Below, piece by piece: positions 34,291-44,210 of a stretch of 64,000 nt of DNA. This stretch comes from Hyphomonas sp. (GTDB lineage Bacteria; Pseudomonadota; Alphaproteobacteria; Caulobacterales; Hyphomonadaceae), in contig NZ_WGLO01000019.1 of NCBI RefSeq assembly GCF_016125515.1, forward strand, positions 1 to 64,000, written 5' to 3'. The notes below the pieces were generated by a model that worked only from the letters and a program-made list of their open reading frames with translations, had not been told where the DNA came from and did not search any database. The position numbers were made by a program, and so were the translations under genes. Position 1 is the stretch's first letter. Each line of letters opens with the position of its first letter.

Positions 34291-35408
34291 ACCACGACGC
34301 TCTTGTCGCTGTGGCGCGCGCGGTGTTCGAAGCCGCTGGCGGCACGCCGATCGATCCCGACTATGTTCTGCCAGCGGACATTCCGCTGGAGCTGTCCGGC
34401 GAAGCCGTCCGCGCACGCCTGTGCGTGTTCACGGACAATCGCGGCGCCGAGATGGTGATGCGGCCGGACCTGACGTTGCCGGTGGCCCAGCGCGAAGTGG
34501 CGCGGCTCGCAGAGGCGGGCGCCTCGGCCAAGACCTACACCTATGCCGCGCGGGCGTTCCGCCTGCCGGCGGCAGCGGATGATCCGTTCGAGTTCACGCA
34601 AGTCGGCGTCGAGCGTTTCGGACATGACGCCGGCCCAGCCGCTGATGCCGAACTGTTCGCGCTGGTCCACCGCGCGGTGGAAGCCTGCGGTGTGCAGCCG
34701 GTCGCAGTGGTCACGGGCGATCTCGGCATTTTTCCGGCCTTCATCGATGCGCTCGGGCTCCCCACTGTCTCGACCGATCTTCTGAAGCGGGCCTTTCGCC
34801 AGGAAGGCGGCGTGCGCGCCGTGCTCGACGCGGGTGCGCGCGAACTCGATGCCGACGTGCTGGCGGCGCTGGACGCGGACGGTGCCGAAGCGGCGCTCGG
34901 CGCGGTGCTGGCGGCGCGGGCCATTCCGCTCGCCGGTGCGCGCAGTCTCGCCGAAATCGTGGACGGCCTGCGGGCGCGGCGCGCCGCGATTGCGGCGGGC
35001 GGCCTGCCGGAGACAGCGCGCGCGGCGCTGCTGGCGCTGCGCGATGTTGATTGTCCGCTTACGGAGGCACCCGGCCGGCTGAGCGATCTGGCACGCACGT
35101 ATGGCCTTGCCGGCGCGGACGCGGCGCTCGCGGCATTCGCGGCGCGGGTCGAGAAGATCATGGCGCTGGTGCCGGCGGCCCGCCGCACGGCGGCTTTCCG
35201 CGCAGGCTTTGGCCGCCGCTTCACCTATTATGACGGCTTCGTGTTCGAAGTGCTCGCAGATGGTCTGTCGGCCAGCCAGCCGGTGGCGGCGGGCGGCCGG
35301 TATGACGGCCTGATCGCGGGTCTGTCTTCGGGGCGTGTCTCGGCGACCGGCATCGGCGGCATCGTGCGGCCTGACCGTATGGTGCGTGTACGGAGGGCGG
35401 GCGCATGA
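34287..35408 (+). CDS. hisZ: ATP phosphoribosyltransferase regulatory subunit
   Basis: A 373-residue HisS paralogue without tRNA-charging activity that forms the complex with short-form HisG and makes it active and histidine-sensitive. It keeps the class II fold, with MRPDLTLPVAQREVA, RAFRLPAAADDPFEFTQVGVERFG and the C-terminal AGGRYDGLIAGLSSGRVSATGIGG, but lacks the anticodon-binding domain. It overlaps hisS by four bases (ATGA) and hisG by four bases, so the three are translationally coupled. Confidence 0.93.
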   Translation: MNHDALVAVARAVFEAAGGTPIDPDYVLPADIPLELSGEAVRARLCVFTDNRGAEMVMRPDLTLPVAQREVARLAEAGASAKTYTYAARAFRLPAAADDPFEFTQVGVERFGHDAGPAADAELFALVHRAVEACGVQPVAVVTGDLGIFPAFIDALGLPTVSTDLLKRAFRQEGGVRAVLDAGARELDADVLAALDADGAEAALGAVLAARAIPLAGARSLAEIVDGLRARRAAIAAGGLPETARAALLALRDVDCPLTEAPGRLSDLARTYGLAGADAALAAFAARVEKIMALVPAARRTAAFRAGFGRRFTYYDGFVFEVLADGLSASQPVAAGGRYDGLIAGLSSGRVSATGIGGIVRPDRMVRVRRAGA

Positions 35409-36112
35409 GCCGGCTGACGATTGCAATCCCGTCCAAGGGGCGGCTGAAGGAACAGACCGAGGCCTGGCTCGCCGGCATCGGTCACCCGCTTCGTCAGATC
35501 GGCGGGGAGCGGGGTTATACCGCAGAGCTCGAAGGGCTGGACGCCGAAGTGCGCCTCCTCTCGGCGCGCGAGATCGCGCAGGGCCTGATCGAGGGCAGCC
35601 TACATTTCGGGGTGACGGGCGAAGACCTGCTGCACGATCTTGCCCCGGACGGGCCGGCGGAGTTCCGTGTGCTGAAGCGGCTCGGCTTCGGCGGGGCCGA
35701 TGTGGTGGTGGCGGTGCCACAGGCCTGGTTCGACGTTGATTCGATGGCGGATCTAGAGGCGGCCGGCGCCGCTTTCCGCAAAGCCCACGGCCGGCGCCTG
35801 CGCGTGGCGACGAAATACATGCGCATCACGCGCCGTTTCTTTGCCCAGAAATCCGTCGGTGAATACCGTCTGGTTGAAAGCGCGGGGGCGACCGAGGCGG
35901 CGCCGTCAACGGGGACCGCTGACGTCATCGTGGACATCACGACAACTGGCGCCACGCTGAAGGCCAACGGACTCAAGATCCTTGGAGACGGCGTGATCCT
36001 GAAGAGCGAAGCGGCGTTCACGCAATCTGTGCGCGCAGACTTCGGCGGCGGGGCCGGGCAGGCCGCAGAACAACTGATGGGCGCCTTGTCGCAGGCGGAT
36101 CACATTTCCTGA
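35405..36112 (+). CDS. hisG: ATP phosphoribosyltransferase, catalytic short form
   Basis: A 235-residue enzyme for the first step of histidine synthesis, joining ATP and PRPP. LTIAIPSKGRLKEQT opens the protein, and the PRPP-binding segment is DVIVDITTTGATLKANGLKIL (about 172-192). It lacks the C-terminal regulatory domain of long HisG, in line with the HisZ partner encoded upstream. It is the last gene of the operon; a terminator-like hairpin lies at 36201-36241. Confidence 0.95.
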   Translation: MSRLTIAIPSKGRLKEQTEAWLAGIGHPLRQIGGERGYTAELEGLDAEVRLLSAREIAQGLIEGSLHFGVTGEDLLHDLAPDGPAEFRVLKRLGFGGADVVVAVPQAWFDVDSMADLEAAGAAFRKAHGRRLRVATKYMRITRRFFAQKSVGEYRLVESAGATEAAPSTGTADVIVDITTTGATLKANGLKILGDGVILKSEAAFTQSVRADFGGGAGQAAEQLMGALSQADHIS

Positions 36113-36241
36113 AAAAATGTTTCGACACATTCTTGACACAAGTCCGGATTCCGTGACGTATGAACAGGCAAGTTTCTGGGAGGAAACGCTGCAAACGGTG
36201 GAGGGGCGCAGCTAGCCGGCAACGGCGCTGCGCCTCTTTTT
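36113..36241 (+). ncRNA. Possible small RNA gene or his operon terminator region
   Basis: Downstream of hisG, TTGACA at about 36133-36138 is followed after 17 bases by a poor -10 (ACGTAT), and then by about 80 bases ending in a strong hairpin: GAGGGGCGCAGC (36201-36212) with GCTGCGCCTC (36227-36236) and five T residues. It certainly works as a terminator for hisG. The promoter-like sequence and non-coding 80 bases make a small RNA possible. A small stem AATGT/ACATT lies directly after the hisG stop. Confidence 0.4.
36201..36241 (+). terminator. Intrinsic terminator after hisG
   Basis: A stem of ten base pairs with a two-base bulge (GAGGGGCGCAGC against GCTGCGCCTC) followed by TTTTT at 36237-36241, 89 bases after the hisG stop. 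Confidence 0.85.
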
Positions 36242-36374
36242 CGTTCCAGCTTCCGTTAATCAACAGTCTGCCGTGGGGGCCGCCCTTTTCGGGGAAGGCC
36301 GGGTTCCAGTTCGTCAAGACTTCAGGGGGAGTCGAGGGGCGTTGGAGGATCTTGGCGTCCAGAACCCGGCTTCA

Positions 36375-36427
36375 CGAATAACAATAAGACCATATCGAAT
36401 AACGTCAATACTTTTTATTGTTATTCG
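36375..36427. promoter_or_regulatory. AT-rich 13-base inverted repeat upstream of argD
   Basis: CGAATAACAATAA (36375-36387) is the exact reverse complement of TTATTGTTATTCG (36415-36427), and a further direct copy CGAATAAC lies between them (36396-36403). The stretch is much more AT-rich than its surroundings and ends 113 bases before the argD start. It could bind a regulator; the TGAATAA/TTATTCA style recalls ArgR boxes, but the match is loose. The remaining bases between 36242 and 36540 hold no gene. Confidence 0.45.
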
Positions 36428-36540
36428 ATCACCCCTTGGATTAATTCTCGGTAATCCGGCCCCTCATGTTGACTTGGCGTCCGCTCCGTCCCAAGCGTGG
36501 CCCTCCCCAATTTACCCCCCAAGCCGCCGGAGCCGCCGCG

Positions 36541-37749
36541 ATGCCTGAAGACAATTCCCTCAAGGACCCCCGCCAGCATATCCTGCCGGTGTACCGTCCG
36601 CCGGAGGAGGTCTTCGTTGAAGGTCAGGGCGCCTATCTCTTTACCGAGGATGGCCGCCGCTATCTCGATTTCATTGCCGGCATCGCCGTCACGGCGCTGG
36701 GCCATGCGCATCCGGCACTGGTCGATGCGTTGCGCGACCAGGCCGGCAAGCTCTGGCACACGTCCAACATGTTCCGCGTGAAGGGTCAGGAAGATCTCGC
36801 CGACAAGATCTGCCGCGATACGTTTGCCGACCGTGTGTTCTTCACCAACTCCGGCACGGAAGCGGTAGAGTGCGCGATCAAGTCGGCGCGCAAGTATCAC
36901 TGGTCGCAGGGCAATGCCGACCGGATCGACATCATCACTTTCACCGGCGCCTTCCATGGCCGCTCGATCGGCGCGATCAATGCCGGTGGCAATCCGAAAT
37001 ACCTTGAAGGCTTCGGCCCGAAACTGCCGGGCTTCGTGCATCTCGAATGGGGTGACCATGAGGCGCTGAAGAAGGCCGCTGCGGCGCCAACGGCGGCGGC
37101 GATCTTCGTCGAGGTCGTGCAGGGCGAAGGCGGCGTGCGCGCCATGCCGGAAGCCTGCATCAAGGGTCTGCGCGAGCTCTGCGACGAGCACGGCATCCTA
37201 CTGATCTTCGACGAGGTCCAGTGCGGCATGGGCCGCACCGGCAAGCTCTGGGGTTATCAGTGGGCCGAGGGCGTCGAGCCGGACATCCTTTGCGCCGCCA
37301 AAGGCATCGGCGGCGGCTTTCCGTTCGGTGCGTGCCTGATGACCGAAGCCGTCGGCGCACCGATGCAGCCTGGTAGCCATGGCTCGACCTATGGCGGCAA
37401 CCCGCTCGCAATGGCGGTCGGCAATGTCGTGTGGGATATCGTCAGCGACGAGGCCTTCCTCGCCAATGTCCGCCGCGTGTCGGGCGTATTGCAGCAGGGG
37501 CTGAAGAGCCTCGCCGACTCGCATCCGGACAAGGTGGAGAGCGTCACCGGCAAGGGCCTTCTGACAGGCATCAAGCTGAAGGCCGATCCGAAAAGCCTGC
37601 AGGGCCTCTGCCGCGATTCAAACCTGCTGGTGGGCGTGGCCGGTGCCAACGTGCTACGCCTTGCGCCGCCGCTGGTGATCGAGGACGCGCATGTCCGCGA
37701 AGCCGTGGGCGTCATGGATGCAGCCCTGACAGAGTGGGTTCCGGACTGA
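36541..37749 (+). CDS. argD: Acetylornithine aminotransferase
   Basis: A 402-residue class III PLP enzyme that makes N-acetylornithine in arginine synthesis, often also acting in lysine synthesis. Features are NSGTEAVECAIKSARKYH (about 103-120), TGAFHGRSIGAINA, FDEVQCGMGRTGKLWGYQ and the PLP lysine in CAAKGIGGGFPFGACL. ATG 36541 follows GGAG and begins the conserved region; a longer frame adds 25 unmatched residues. In many alphaproteobacteria argD is directly followed by argF and hslO, whereas here these lie 8 kb further on. Confidence 0.94.
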   Translation: MPEDNSLKDPRQHILPVYRPPEEVFVEGQGAYLFTEDGRRYLDFIAGIAVTALGHAHPALVDALRDQAGKLWHTSNMFRVKGQEDLADKICRDTFADRVFFTNSGTEAVECAIKSARKYHWSQGNADRIDIITFTGAFHGRSIGAINAGGNPKYLEGFGPKLPGFVHLEWGDHEALKKAAAAPTAAAIFVEVVQGEGGVRAMPEACIKGLRELCDEHGILLIFDEVQCGMGRTGKLWGYQWAEGVEPDILCAAKGIGGGFPFGACLMTEAVGAPMQPGSHGSTYGGNPLAMAVGNVVWDIVSDEAFLANVRRVSGVLQQGLKSLADSHPDKVESVTGKGLLTGIKLKADPKSLQGLCRDSNLLVGVAGANVLRLAPPLVIEDAHVREAVGVMDAALTEWVPD

Positions 37750-37753
37750 CCCC

Positions 37754-38149
37754 ATGACGAGGCTGGAAGGCAGCTGCCATTGCGGCGCGGTGCAGTTCCG
37801 CATCGAGAGCGATCTGGCTGACCTCTACAGGTGCGACTGTTCGCTGTGCCGGATGAAGAATGCGGTCATGATCACCGTGCCTGAGCGTGCCTTCACGCTG
37901 GTCGCCGGCGCGGATATGCTGAGCGAGTACAACTGGAACGCACGGATCGCCCGGCACTTCTTCTGCTCGAAATGCGGGATCTATACGTTCCACCGCAAAC
38001 GGTCGATGCCAGACCATTACGGGATCAACGTGAACGGCCTGGCCGGCGTCGATCTAACGGGGCGACCGATCCGGCTGGCGGACGGAACCGGCATGAGCGT
38101 CAAAGCGCAGGGCGCGCGCGAGGCCTGGACCGGTCCGCGCACGGATTAA
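37754..38149 (+). CDS. GFA-family (glutathione-dependent formaldehyde-activating-like) zinc protein
   Basis: A 131-residue protein with the Gfa/CENP-V fold. Zinc ligands are seen in GSCHCGAVQF (Cys8 and Cys10), RCDCSLCRMKN and FFCSKCGIYTFH. Members bind zinc and sometimes glutathione; the name comes from Gfa of Paracoccus, and formaldehyde chemistry cannot be assumed for others. It starts five bases after the argD stop, so the two are co-transcribed. Confidence 0.9.
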   Translation: MTRLEGSCHCGAVQFRIESDLADLYRCDCSLCRMKNAVMITVPERAFTLVAGADMLSEYNWNARIARHFFCSKCGIYTFHRKRSMPDHYGINVNGLAGVDLTGRPIRLADGTGMSVKAQGAREAWTGPRTD

Positions 38150-38390
38150 CTATCGAGCATGGAAGACGGAATGTCGGGGGCAGGCAGAGAGAGCGTCGCC
38201 TACCCCCGAGTTCAGCGCGCGCGTCCCTTCACCCGCAAATTTAAACTAAGGAAAAATTGAGGCGCGCGCTTCCGTGGCGGTACCTAGATTTAGGCGGTTA
38301 ACTACCCAATTTTCGGCTTTCCCTTTCAGGTCAACGCACTAACCTGTCGTGAACAGGCCCCTCCGGGCGTGGATTAAGCAAGGCGGAATT

Positions 38391-41054
38391 GTGGCAGAGC
38401 CGCGCGAGCGAGCGATACTGATCGAACGGGACAAGCCTCTGGCTTCGCTATCGGCCCTGATGGCGGGCGTTGCGGGCGGCCGGGGACACGTCGCGCTGGT
38501 CTCGGGAGAGGCGGGCATCGGCAAGTCCTCGCTGATCCGGCGTTTCCTGGCGACGGCGCCCGCAGGATGGCGCACGGCGCTGGGCGGGTGCGACGCGCTG
38601 TTCACGCCGCGCCCGCTCGGCCCGGTCGAGGATTCGGCGGCCGTGTTCGGCGCCGGATTCGAAACCCTGTTCCGGGAGGGCGCCGACCGGACGAAGTTGT
38701 TCAACGCGCTTCTAGCGGCGCTGGACGGCGCAAAAGGGCCCCACCTGCTCGTCTGGGAAGACCTGCACTGGGCTGATTTCGCGACGCTTGACCTGTTGCG
38801 CTTCCTCGGACGGCGGATCGCGCTGCTGCCGGTGCTGCTGGTGATCACGTTCCGAGGCAATGAGGTCGGCCCTGACCACCCGCTGAGCAAGGCCCTGGCC
38901 GAATTGCCACCAAGCAGCGTGACGACGATTGAGCTCGCCCCTCTGTCGGCGCGGGCGGTGAACCTGATCGCACGCGATGCGGGCCTGCCGGGGGACTGGC
39001 TGTTCGAGAAGACCGGCGGCAACCCGTTCCAGGTCGGCGAGATGCTGGCGGCTCTGCCGGCTGACGGATCGAGCCTGCCGGCGTCGGTGCGCGAAGCGGT
39101 CACCGCGCGGCAGGCGCGCCTTGATCCGCCGGCGCGCGACCTTCTGGAGCAGATCAGCGTGATTCCGGCGGCTGTGCCGCCCCCGCTGGCGCGCGCGCTG
39201 ATGCCGGATGATGCCGACCGGCTGATCGCCGATCTTACCAGCCAGGGCATTCTTCAGGCCTCACCGTCCGGCGACTTGCGGTTCCGGCACGAGATTGCGC
39301 GGATCGCGACGCTCGACCGGATTCCGGCCGCCCGGCGCCGGGACTATCATGCGCGCATCCTGGAGGCGCTGAAGGCGCTCGATCCGGGCGCGCATCTCGA
39401 TCAGATGGTGCACCATGCGGCCGGCGCACTGGATGGCGCGGCGGTGCTCGCGATTGCGCCTGAGGCGGCGGCGCGCGCGGCGGCCAGCGGCGCGCACCGA
39501 GAGGCGGCGGCCCACCTCGGCACGGCGCTCAAATTCGTCGACGAGGCCGGGCCGGATCTGGCGGCGACGCTCTATGAGCAATGGGCCTATGAAGCAGCGC
39601 TGGCGGCGCGGATCGATGACGAGGTGCTCGACGCACGGCGCCATGCGATCACGCTGTGGCGCCTGCTGGGCCGGCCGGAGAAGGTGGGCGAGAATTTGCG
39701 CTGGTTGTCGCGGCTGCATTGGTATCGCGGCGAAGCACCGGAAGCGGCGCGCCTGTCAGACCAGGCGATCCGGGTGCTGGAAAAGCTGCCGCCCTCGGCT
39801 GAGCAGGCGATGGCCTATTCGCTGCGTTCCCAGCTTCACATGCTGAACGACCAGATGGACGACGCCGTGGCCTGGGGCAATCGAGCGTTGGCGCTGGAGG
39901 CGCAGTTTCCAAACCCCGAGATCCGCGCGCATGCGCTGAACAATATTGGCACCGCGCTGGTCTTCCGTGGGCGGAGGGAAGGTGAGGCGATGCTGCAGGA
40001 GAGCCTGCACGTGTCGCTCGATCACGGCCTGCATGAACAGGCAGCGCGGGCCTATACGAACTTGTCCGAATATGCGGTGGCGTTCCGTCGCTTCGTTCTA
40101 GCCGAGAAGGTCCTGTCGGACGGGATTGCATTCGACAGCGAGCACGATCTCGACTCGTGGACCTATTATCTCTCCGGCCGGCAGGCCCTGCTGAGGCTGG
40201 AGCAGGGGCGCCTCAAGGATGCCGAGACGATTTCCTGCGGGGTGTTGGCGCGCGATGACCTGACGCTGGTGATGCGCCTGCCGGCGCTGCTTGTGCTGGC
40301 GCGGGCCCGGATGCGGATGGGCGCCTCCGACGCGGGCACGCTGTTGGACCAGGCCTATTCCGACGCGCTGGCGACCGATGAGCTGCAGCATGTGGTGCCG
40401 GCCCGGTTGAGCCTGATCGAGCAGGCCTGGTTGTCCGGCAACCTGGCCGCAGGGCAGGAACATCTCGATGCGCTGATGCTGCTGTCGGTGGACGACCGCC
40501 ACCCGTGGAACATGGGGGAGCGGGCCGTCTGGGCGGCGCGCTACGGGCGCAGCGTGGACGGGCTGCGCCAGAACGATCTGCCCGAACCGTTCCGCCGGGA
40601 GCTGGACGGGGATTTCGAGGGGGCGGCTGCGGCCTGGCAGGCCTTGTCAATGCCCTATGCGGCGGCGCTGGCCCGCCTGCAGAGCCCGGACGGGGCGACG
40701 CTGTCGGTGGGGGTTCGGGAGTTGGAAGCCATTGGCGCACAGGCGGCAGCGGCGACCGGGCGCCGCCGGGCGGCCGAACTCGGCTTGTCGCGGGCGCTGC
40801 CCCGGTCAAGGCGGGGGTCCTACAGCGCGGCGCGCGACCACCCGCTTGGTCTGACGCGGCGCGAGCAGGATGTGCTGGCGCTGATCGTGAAGGGGTATTC
40901 GAACCGCGAGATTTCCGAAGCGCTCAAGCGCTCGCCCCGGACGGTCGAGCATCATGTGTCGTCTGTGCTGGCGAAACTGAATGCACAGAACCGGATGGGG
41001 GTGATGCTGCGGGTTCAGAAGGAGCCGTGGCTGCTTGGCCCGGACGCGGCGTGA
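38391..41054 (+). CDS. Large LuxR-family regulator with N-terminal ATPase (LAL/MalT-like)
   Basis: An 887-residue STAND-type regulator. Walker A is SGEAGIGKSSL (about 38-48) and Walker B is HLLVWEDLHWAD. A long helical, TPR-like middle part follows, and the LuxR helix-turn-helix LTRREQDVLALIVKGYSNREISEAL with RTVEHHVSSVLAKL ends the protein. Such proteins switch to an oligomeric activator on binding an inducer with ATP. GTG at 38391 is preferred because a GGCGGA-like site precedes it; GTG at 38349 (901 residues) is the alternative. Targets are unknown, with the small membrane HTH gene next downstream. Confidence 0.88.
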   Translation: MAEPRERAILIERDKPLASLSALMAGVAGGRGHVALVSGEAGIGKSSLIRRFLATAPAGWRTALGGCDALFTPRPLGPVEDSAAVFGAGFETLFREGADRTKLFNALLAALDGAKGPHLLVWEDLHWADFATLDLLRFLGRRIALLPVLLVITFRGNEVGPDHPLSKALAELPPSSVTTIELAPLSARAVNLIARDAGLPGDWLFEKTGGNPFQVGEMLAALPADGSSLPASVREAVTARQARLDPPARDLLEQISVIPAAVPPPLARALMPDDADRLIADLTSQGILQASPSGDLRFRHEIARIATLDRIPAARRRDYHARILEALKALDPGAHLDQMVHHAAGALDGAAVLAIAPEAAARAAASGAHREAAAHLGTALKFVDEAGPDLAATLYEQWAYEAALAARIDDEVLDARRHAITLWRLLGRPEKVGENLRWLSRLHWYRGEAPEAARLSDQAIRVLEKLPPSAEQAMAYSLRSQLHMLNDQMDDAVAWGNRALALEAQFPNPEIRAHALNNIGTALVFRGRREGEAMLQESLHVSLDHGLHEQAARAYTNLSEYAVAFRRFVLAEKVLSDGIAFDSEHDLDSWTYYLSGRQALLRLEQGRLKDAETISCGVLARDDLTLVMRLPALLVLARARMRMGASDAGTLLDQAYSDALATDELQHVVPARLSLIEQAWLSGNLAAGQEHLDALMLLSVDDRHPWNMGERAVWAARYGRSVDGLRQNDLPEPFRRELDGDFEGAAAAWQALSMPYAAALARLQSPDGATLSVGVRELEAIGAQAAAATGRRRAAELGLSRALPRSRRGSYSAARDHPLGLTRREQDVLALIVKGYSNREISEALKRSPRTVEHHVSSVLAKLNAQNRMGVMLRVQKEPWLLGPDAA

Positions 41055-41067
41055 GCGGGATCGCCGG

Positions 41068-41230
41068 GCAGGCAGACGGGTTCCGGGGATCAAATGGGGG
41101 GACGATCCCCGGAAAACGGTGGGACGCTCGCGCGCTGGGTAACGCTTAAACTGGCCGCTACTTCCCGTCTGCCTGCTGGCTGGTGCGGTGATGTATCCAG
41201 TGTCGGGCCGGGTCCATGCGTCATATGACG
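41068..41230. promoter_or_regulatory. Nested palindromes between the LAL regulator and the membrane HTH gene
   Basis: GCAGGCAGACGGG (41068-41080) is the exact reverse complement of CCCGTCTGCCTGC (41164-41176). Inside lies an 11-base pair stem, TTCCGGGGATC (41081-41091) with GATCCCCGGAA (41104-41114). Further on, CGTCATATGACG (41219-41230) is a perfect 12-base palindrome 35 bases before the next start codon. The first two can fold in RNA or act as terminator of the LAL gene, although no T-run follows. The third is an operator candidate. Confidence 0.5.
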
Positions 41231-41265
41231 GATAGCGGCCAGCGCGCAGGAACGAGAGCAAACGC

Positions 41266-41772
41266 ATGTCGAATGACGCAACCGGACGGTGGGGATCCCT
41301 GGGCGGGGCGGCGCTGTTTGCGTCGATCACGCTGTTCATCTCGATCGATATCCTGATGGATCATCAGGAAGGTGCACCTCTGACCCACCTCGTGGTGGAG
41401 GGCGTGATTCTGGTTAGCGCTGTATTCGGATTCTGGACGATGATGATGAACATCTGGGGGCTGCGCCGCGCACTGAAGGCGGCGCGGGAGGATGCCACCC
41501 ACTGGCAGGAAGCCAACCGCAACCTGGTGCAGGGGCTAGGCGCGGCAATCAACCAGCAGTTCGCGGCCTGGGGGCTATCTGACGCGGAGGCTGAGGTCGG
41601 CCTGCTGCTGCTGAAGGGACTTTCCCTCCAGGAGATCGCCGACCTTCGCCAGACAAGCGAGCGGACCGTGCGTGAGCAGGCAAGGGCCGTTTACCGTAAG
41701 GGCGGTCTGTCCGGCCGCAACGAATTGTCGGCCTTTTTCCTTGAGGACCTGCTGCCCGATCTGGCGGACTAG
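41266..41772 (+). CDS. Membrane-anchored LuxR-type helix-turn-helix protein
   Basis: A 168-residue protein with two membrane helices (about 13-31, GGAALFASITLFISIDILM, and 42-66, LVVEGVILVSAVFGFWTMM...), a charged helix (about 67-95) and a C-terminal HTH, LSDAEAEVGLLLLKGLSLQEIADLRQTSERTVREQARAVYRK. This C-terminal block matches the LuxR/GerE-type DNA-binding domain, including the [ST]xRTVR recognition helix. The layout suggests direct sensing at the membrane coupled to transcription. It overlaps the convergent nspC gene by four bases. Confidence 0.8.
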   Translation: MSNDATGRWGSLGGAALFASITLFISIDILMDHQEGAPLTHLVVEGVILVSAVFGFWTMMMNIWGLRRALKAAREDATHWQEANRNLVQGLGAAINQQFAAWGLSDAEAEVGLLLLKGLSLQEIADLRQTSERTVREQARAVYRKGGLSGRNELSAFFLEDLLPDLAD

Positions 41773-42896
41773 CGGCCGAGGCGGCGGCGGAATTCGCTGT
41801 AACCGAAATCACTGACCGGTTCGATGCGGCCGTCTTCCCACCGGATGGCGAGGTTGGCGAGCGGCGTGCCGTTGAATGTATTCGTCTTCACGAAGCTGTA
41901 GTGCATCTGGTCGGTGAAGATGATCTCGTCGCCGGGCTGAAGCGGCTTGTCGAAGGAATAGTCGCCAATGATGTCGCCGGTCATGCAGGTCTTGCCGCCG
42001 AAGCGGTAGGTGTGTGCCTTTTCTCCGGCGGCGCCGGCGCCGATCACGTCCGGCCGGTAGGGCACTTCCAGCACGTCCGGCATATGGGTCGAAGCAGAGG
42101 CGTCGAGGATGGCAAGGTCCATCGCGTTCCAGTGGAGCGCGAGCACGGTGGCGTGCAGTTCGCCCGTGTTGACGACGAGGCCGGCGCCGGGCTCGAGAAC
42201 GACCTCGACGCCGAAGCGGGCCCTGAAGGTCTTGATCGCCTCGATCAGCGCATCGACGTTATAGCCCGGCTTGTTGAGGAAGTGGCCGCCGCCGAAGTTC
42301 ACCGCCTTCACCTGGCCGATATAGGGCGCGAAGTGTTCGGCCACAAAGTTGATCAGGCCGACCGAGCCGTCGGCCATGCTTTCGCAAAGGGCGTGGGCAT
42401 GGAAGATGTCGACGCCGGACCAGTCCACCTGCGAAAGCTTTTCCGGCACTTCGCCGAAGCGGCTCGTCGGGGCGGTGGGGTTGTAGAGGTCGCCGCCGAG
42501 CGTGGCGTTGGAATAGCCGGGGTTCACGCGCAGGCCGACCTGGCAGCCGGCATCGCGCGCGATGTCGCCGAAACGCGCGAGCTGTTCGGCGGAATTGAAA
42601 TAGATGTGCTGGGCGACTTTCGTCAGCCTGCGGACTTCATCTTCCGTATAGGCCGGCGAATAGACGTGGACTTCCTTGCCGAATGCTTCATGACCCATGA
42701 TGGCTTCATGCTCGCCGGAGGCCGTCGTGCCGTCGAGATAGTCCCGCATCAGCGGGAAAGCCGCCGGCATGGCGAAGGCTTTCGTGGCGAGCAGGATCTT
42801 GCACGCCGCCTCTTCACGCACGCGTTTGGCCGTCTCCAGGTTTTTCCGGAGGCGGGCGGCGTCGAGGACGAAGCAGGGGGTGTTGATCTCGGTCAT
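41769..42896 (-). CDS. nspC: Carboxynorspermidine/carboxyspermidine decarboxylase
   Basis: A 375-residue PLP enzyme of the alanine-racemase fold that decarboxylates carboxy(nor)spermidine, the last step of the alternative polyamine route. The PLP lysine lies in KILLATKAFAMPAAF (about 34-48). HAHALCESMADGSVGL, NFGGGHFLNKPGYN, VLEPGAGLVVNTGEL and the GGKTCMTGDIIGDY near the C-terminus are typical of NspC. It lies downstream of the dehydrogenase gene on the same strand, separated by a repeat pair, so both enzymes of the route are adjacent. Confidence 0.95.
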   Translation of the reverse strand: MTEINTPCFVLDAARLRKNLETAKRVREEAACKILLATKAFAMPAAFPLMRDYLDGTTASGEHEAIMGHEAFGKEVHVYSPAYTEDEVRRLTKVAQHIYFNSAEQLARFGDIARDAGCQVGLRVNPGYSNATLGGDLYNPTAPTSRFGEVPEKLSQVDWSGVDIFHAHALCESMADGSVGLINFVAEHFAPYIGQVKAVNFGGGHFLNKPGYNVDALIEAIKTFRARFGVEVVLEPGAGLVVNTGELHATVLALHWNAMDLAILDASASTHMPDVLEVPYRPDVIGAGAAGEKAHTYRFGGKTCMTGDIIGDYSFDKPLQPGDEIIFTDQMHYSFVKTNTFNGTPLANLAIRWEDGRIEPVSDFGYSEFRRRLGR

Positions 42897-42910
42897 GTCC
42901 GGTATCCGCT

Positions 42911-42980
42911 TATCCCCGCGAAGGCAGGGGTCTGGTCATGCAGTCCTGACCGCTCTGGATCCCCGCTTTCGCGGGGATAC
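42911..42980. repeat. Pair of inverted palindromic repeats (REP/REPIN-like)
   Basis: TATCCCCGCGAAGGCAGGGG (42911-42930) and, on the opposite strand, ATCCCCGCGAAAGCGGGGAT (42978-42959) are two copies of one short palindrome in inverted orientation, each followed by TCTGG or TCCAG. They fill most of the gap between the carboxynorspermidine synthase and nspC genes. A paired layout like this is known for REP-derived doublets. Confidence 0.6.
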
Positions 42981-42995
42981 GCGGCACGGGAAGGC

Positions 42996-44210
<1,215 letters not shown>

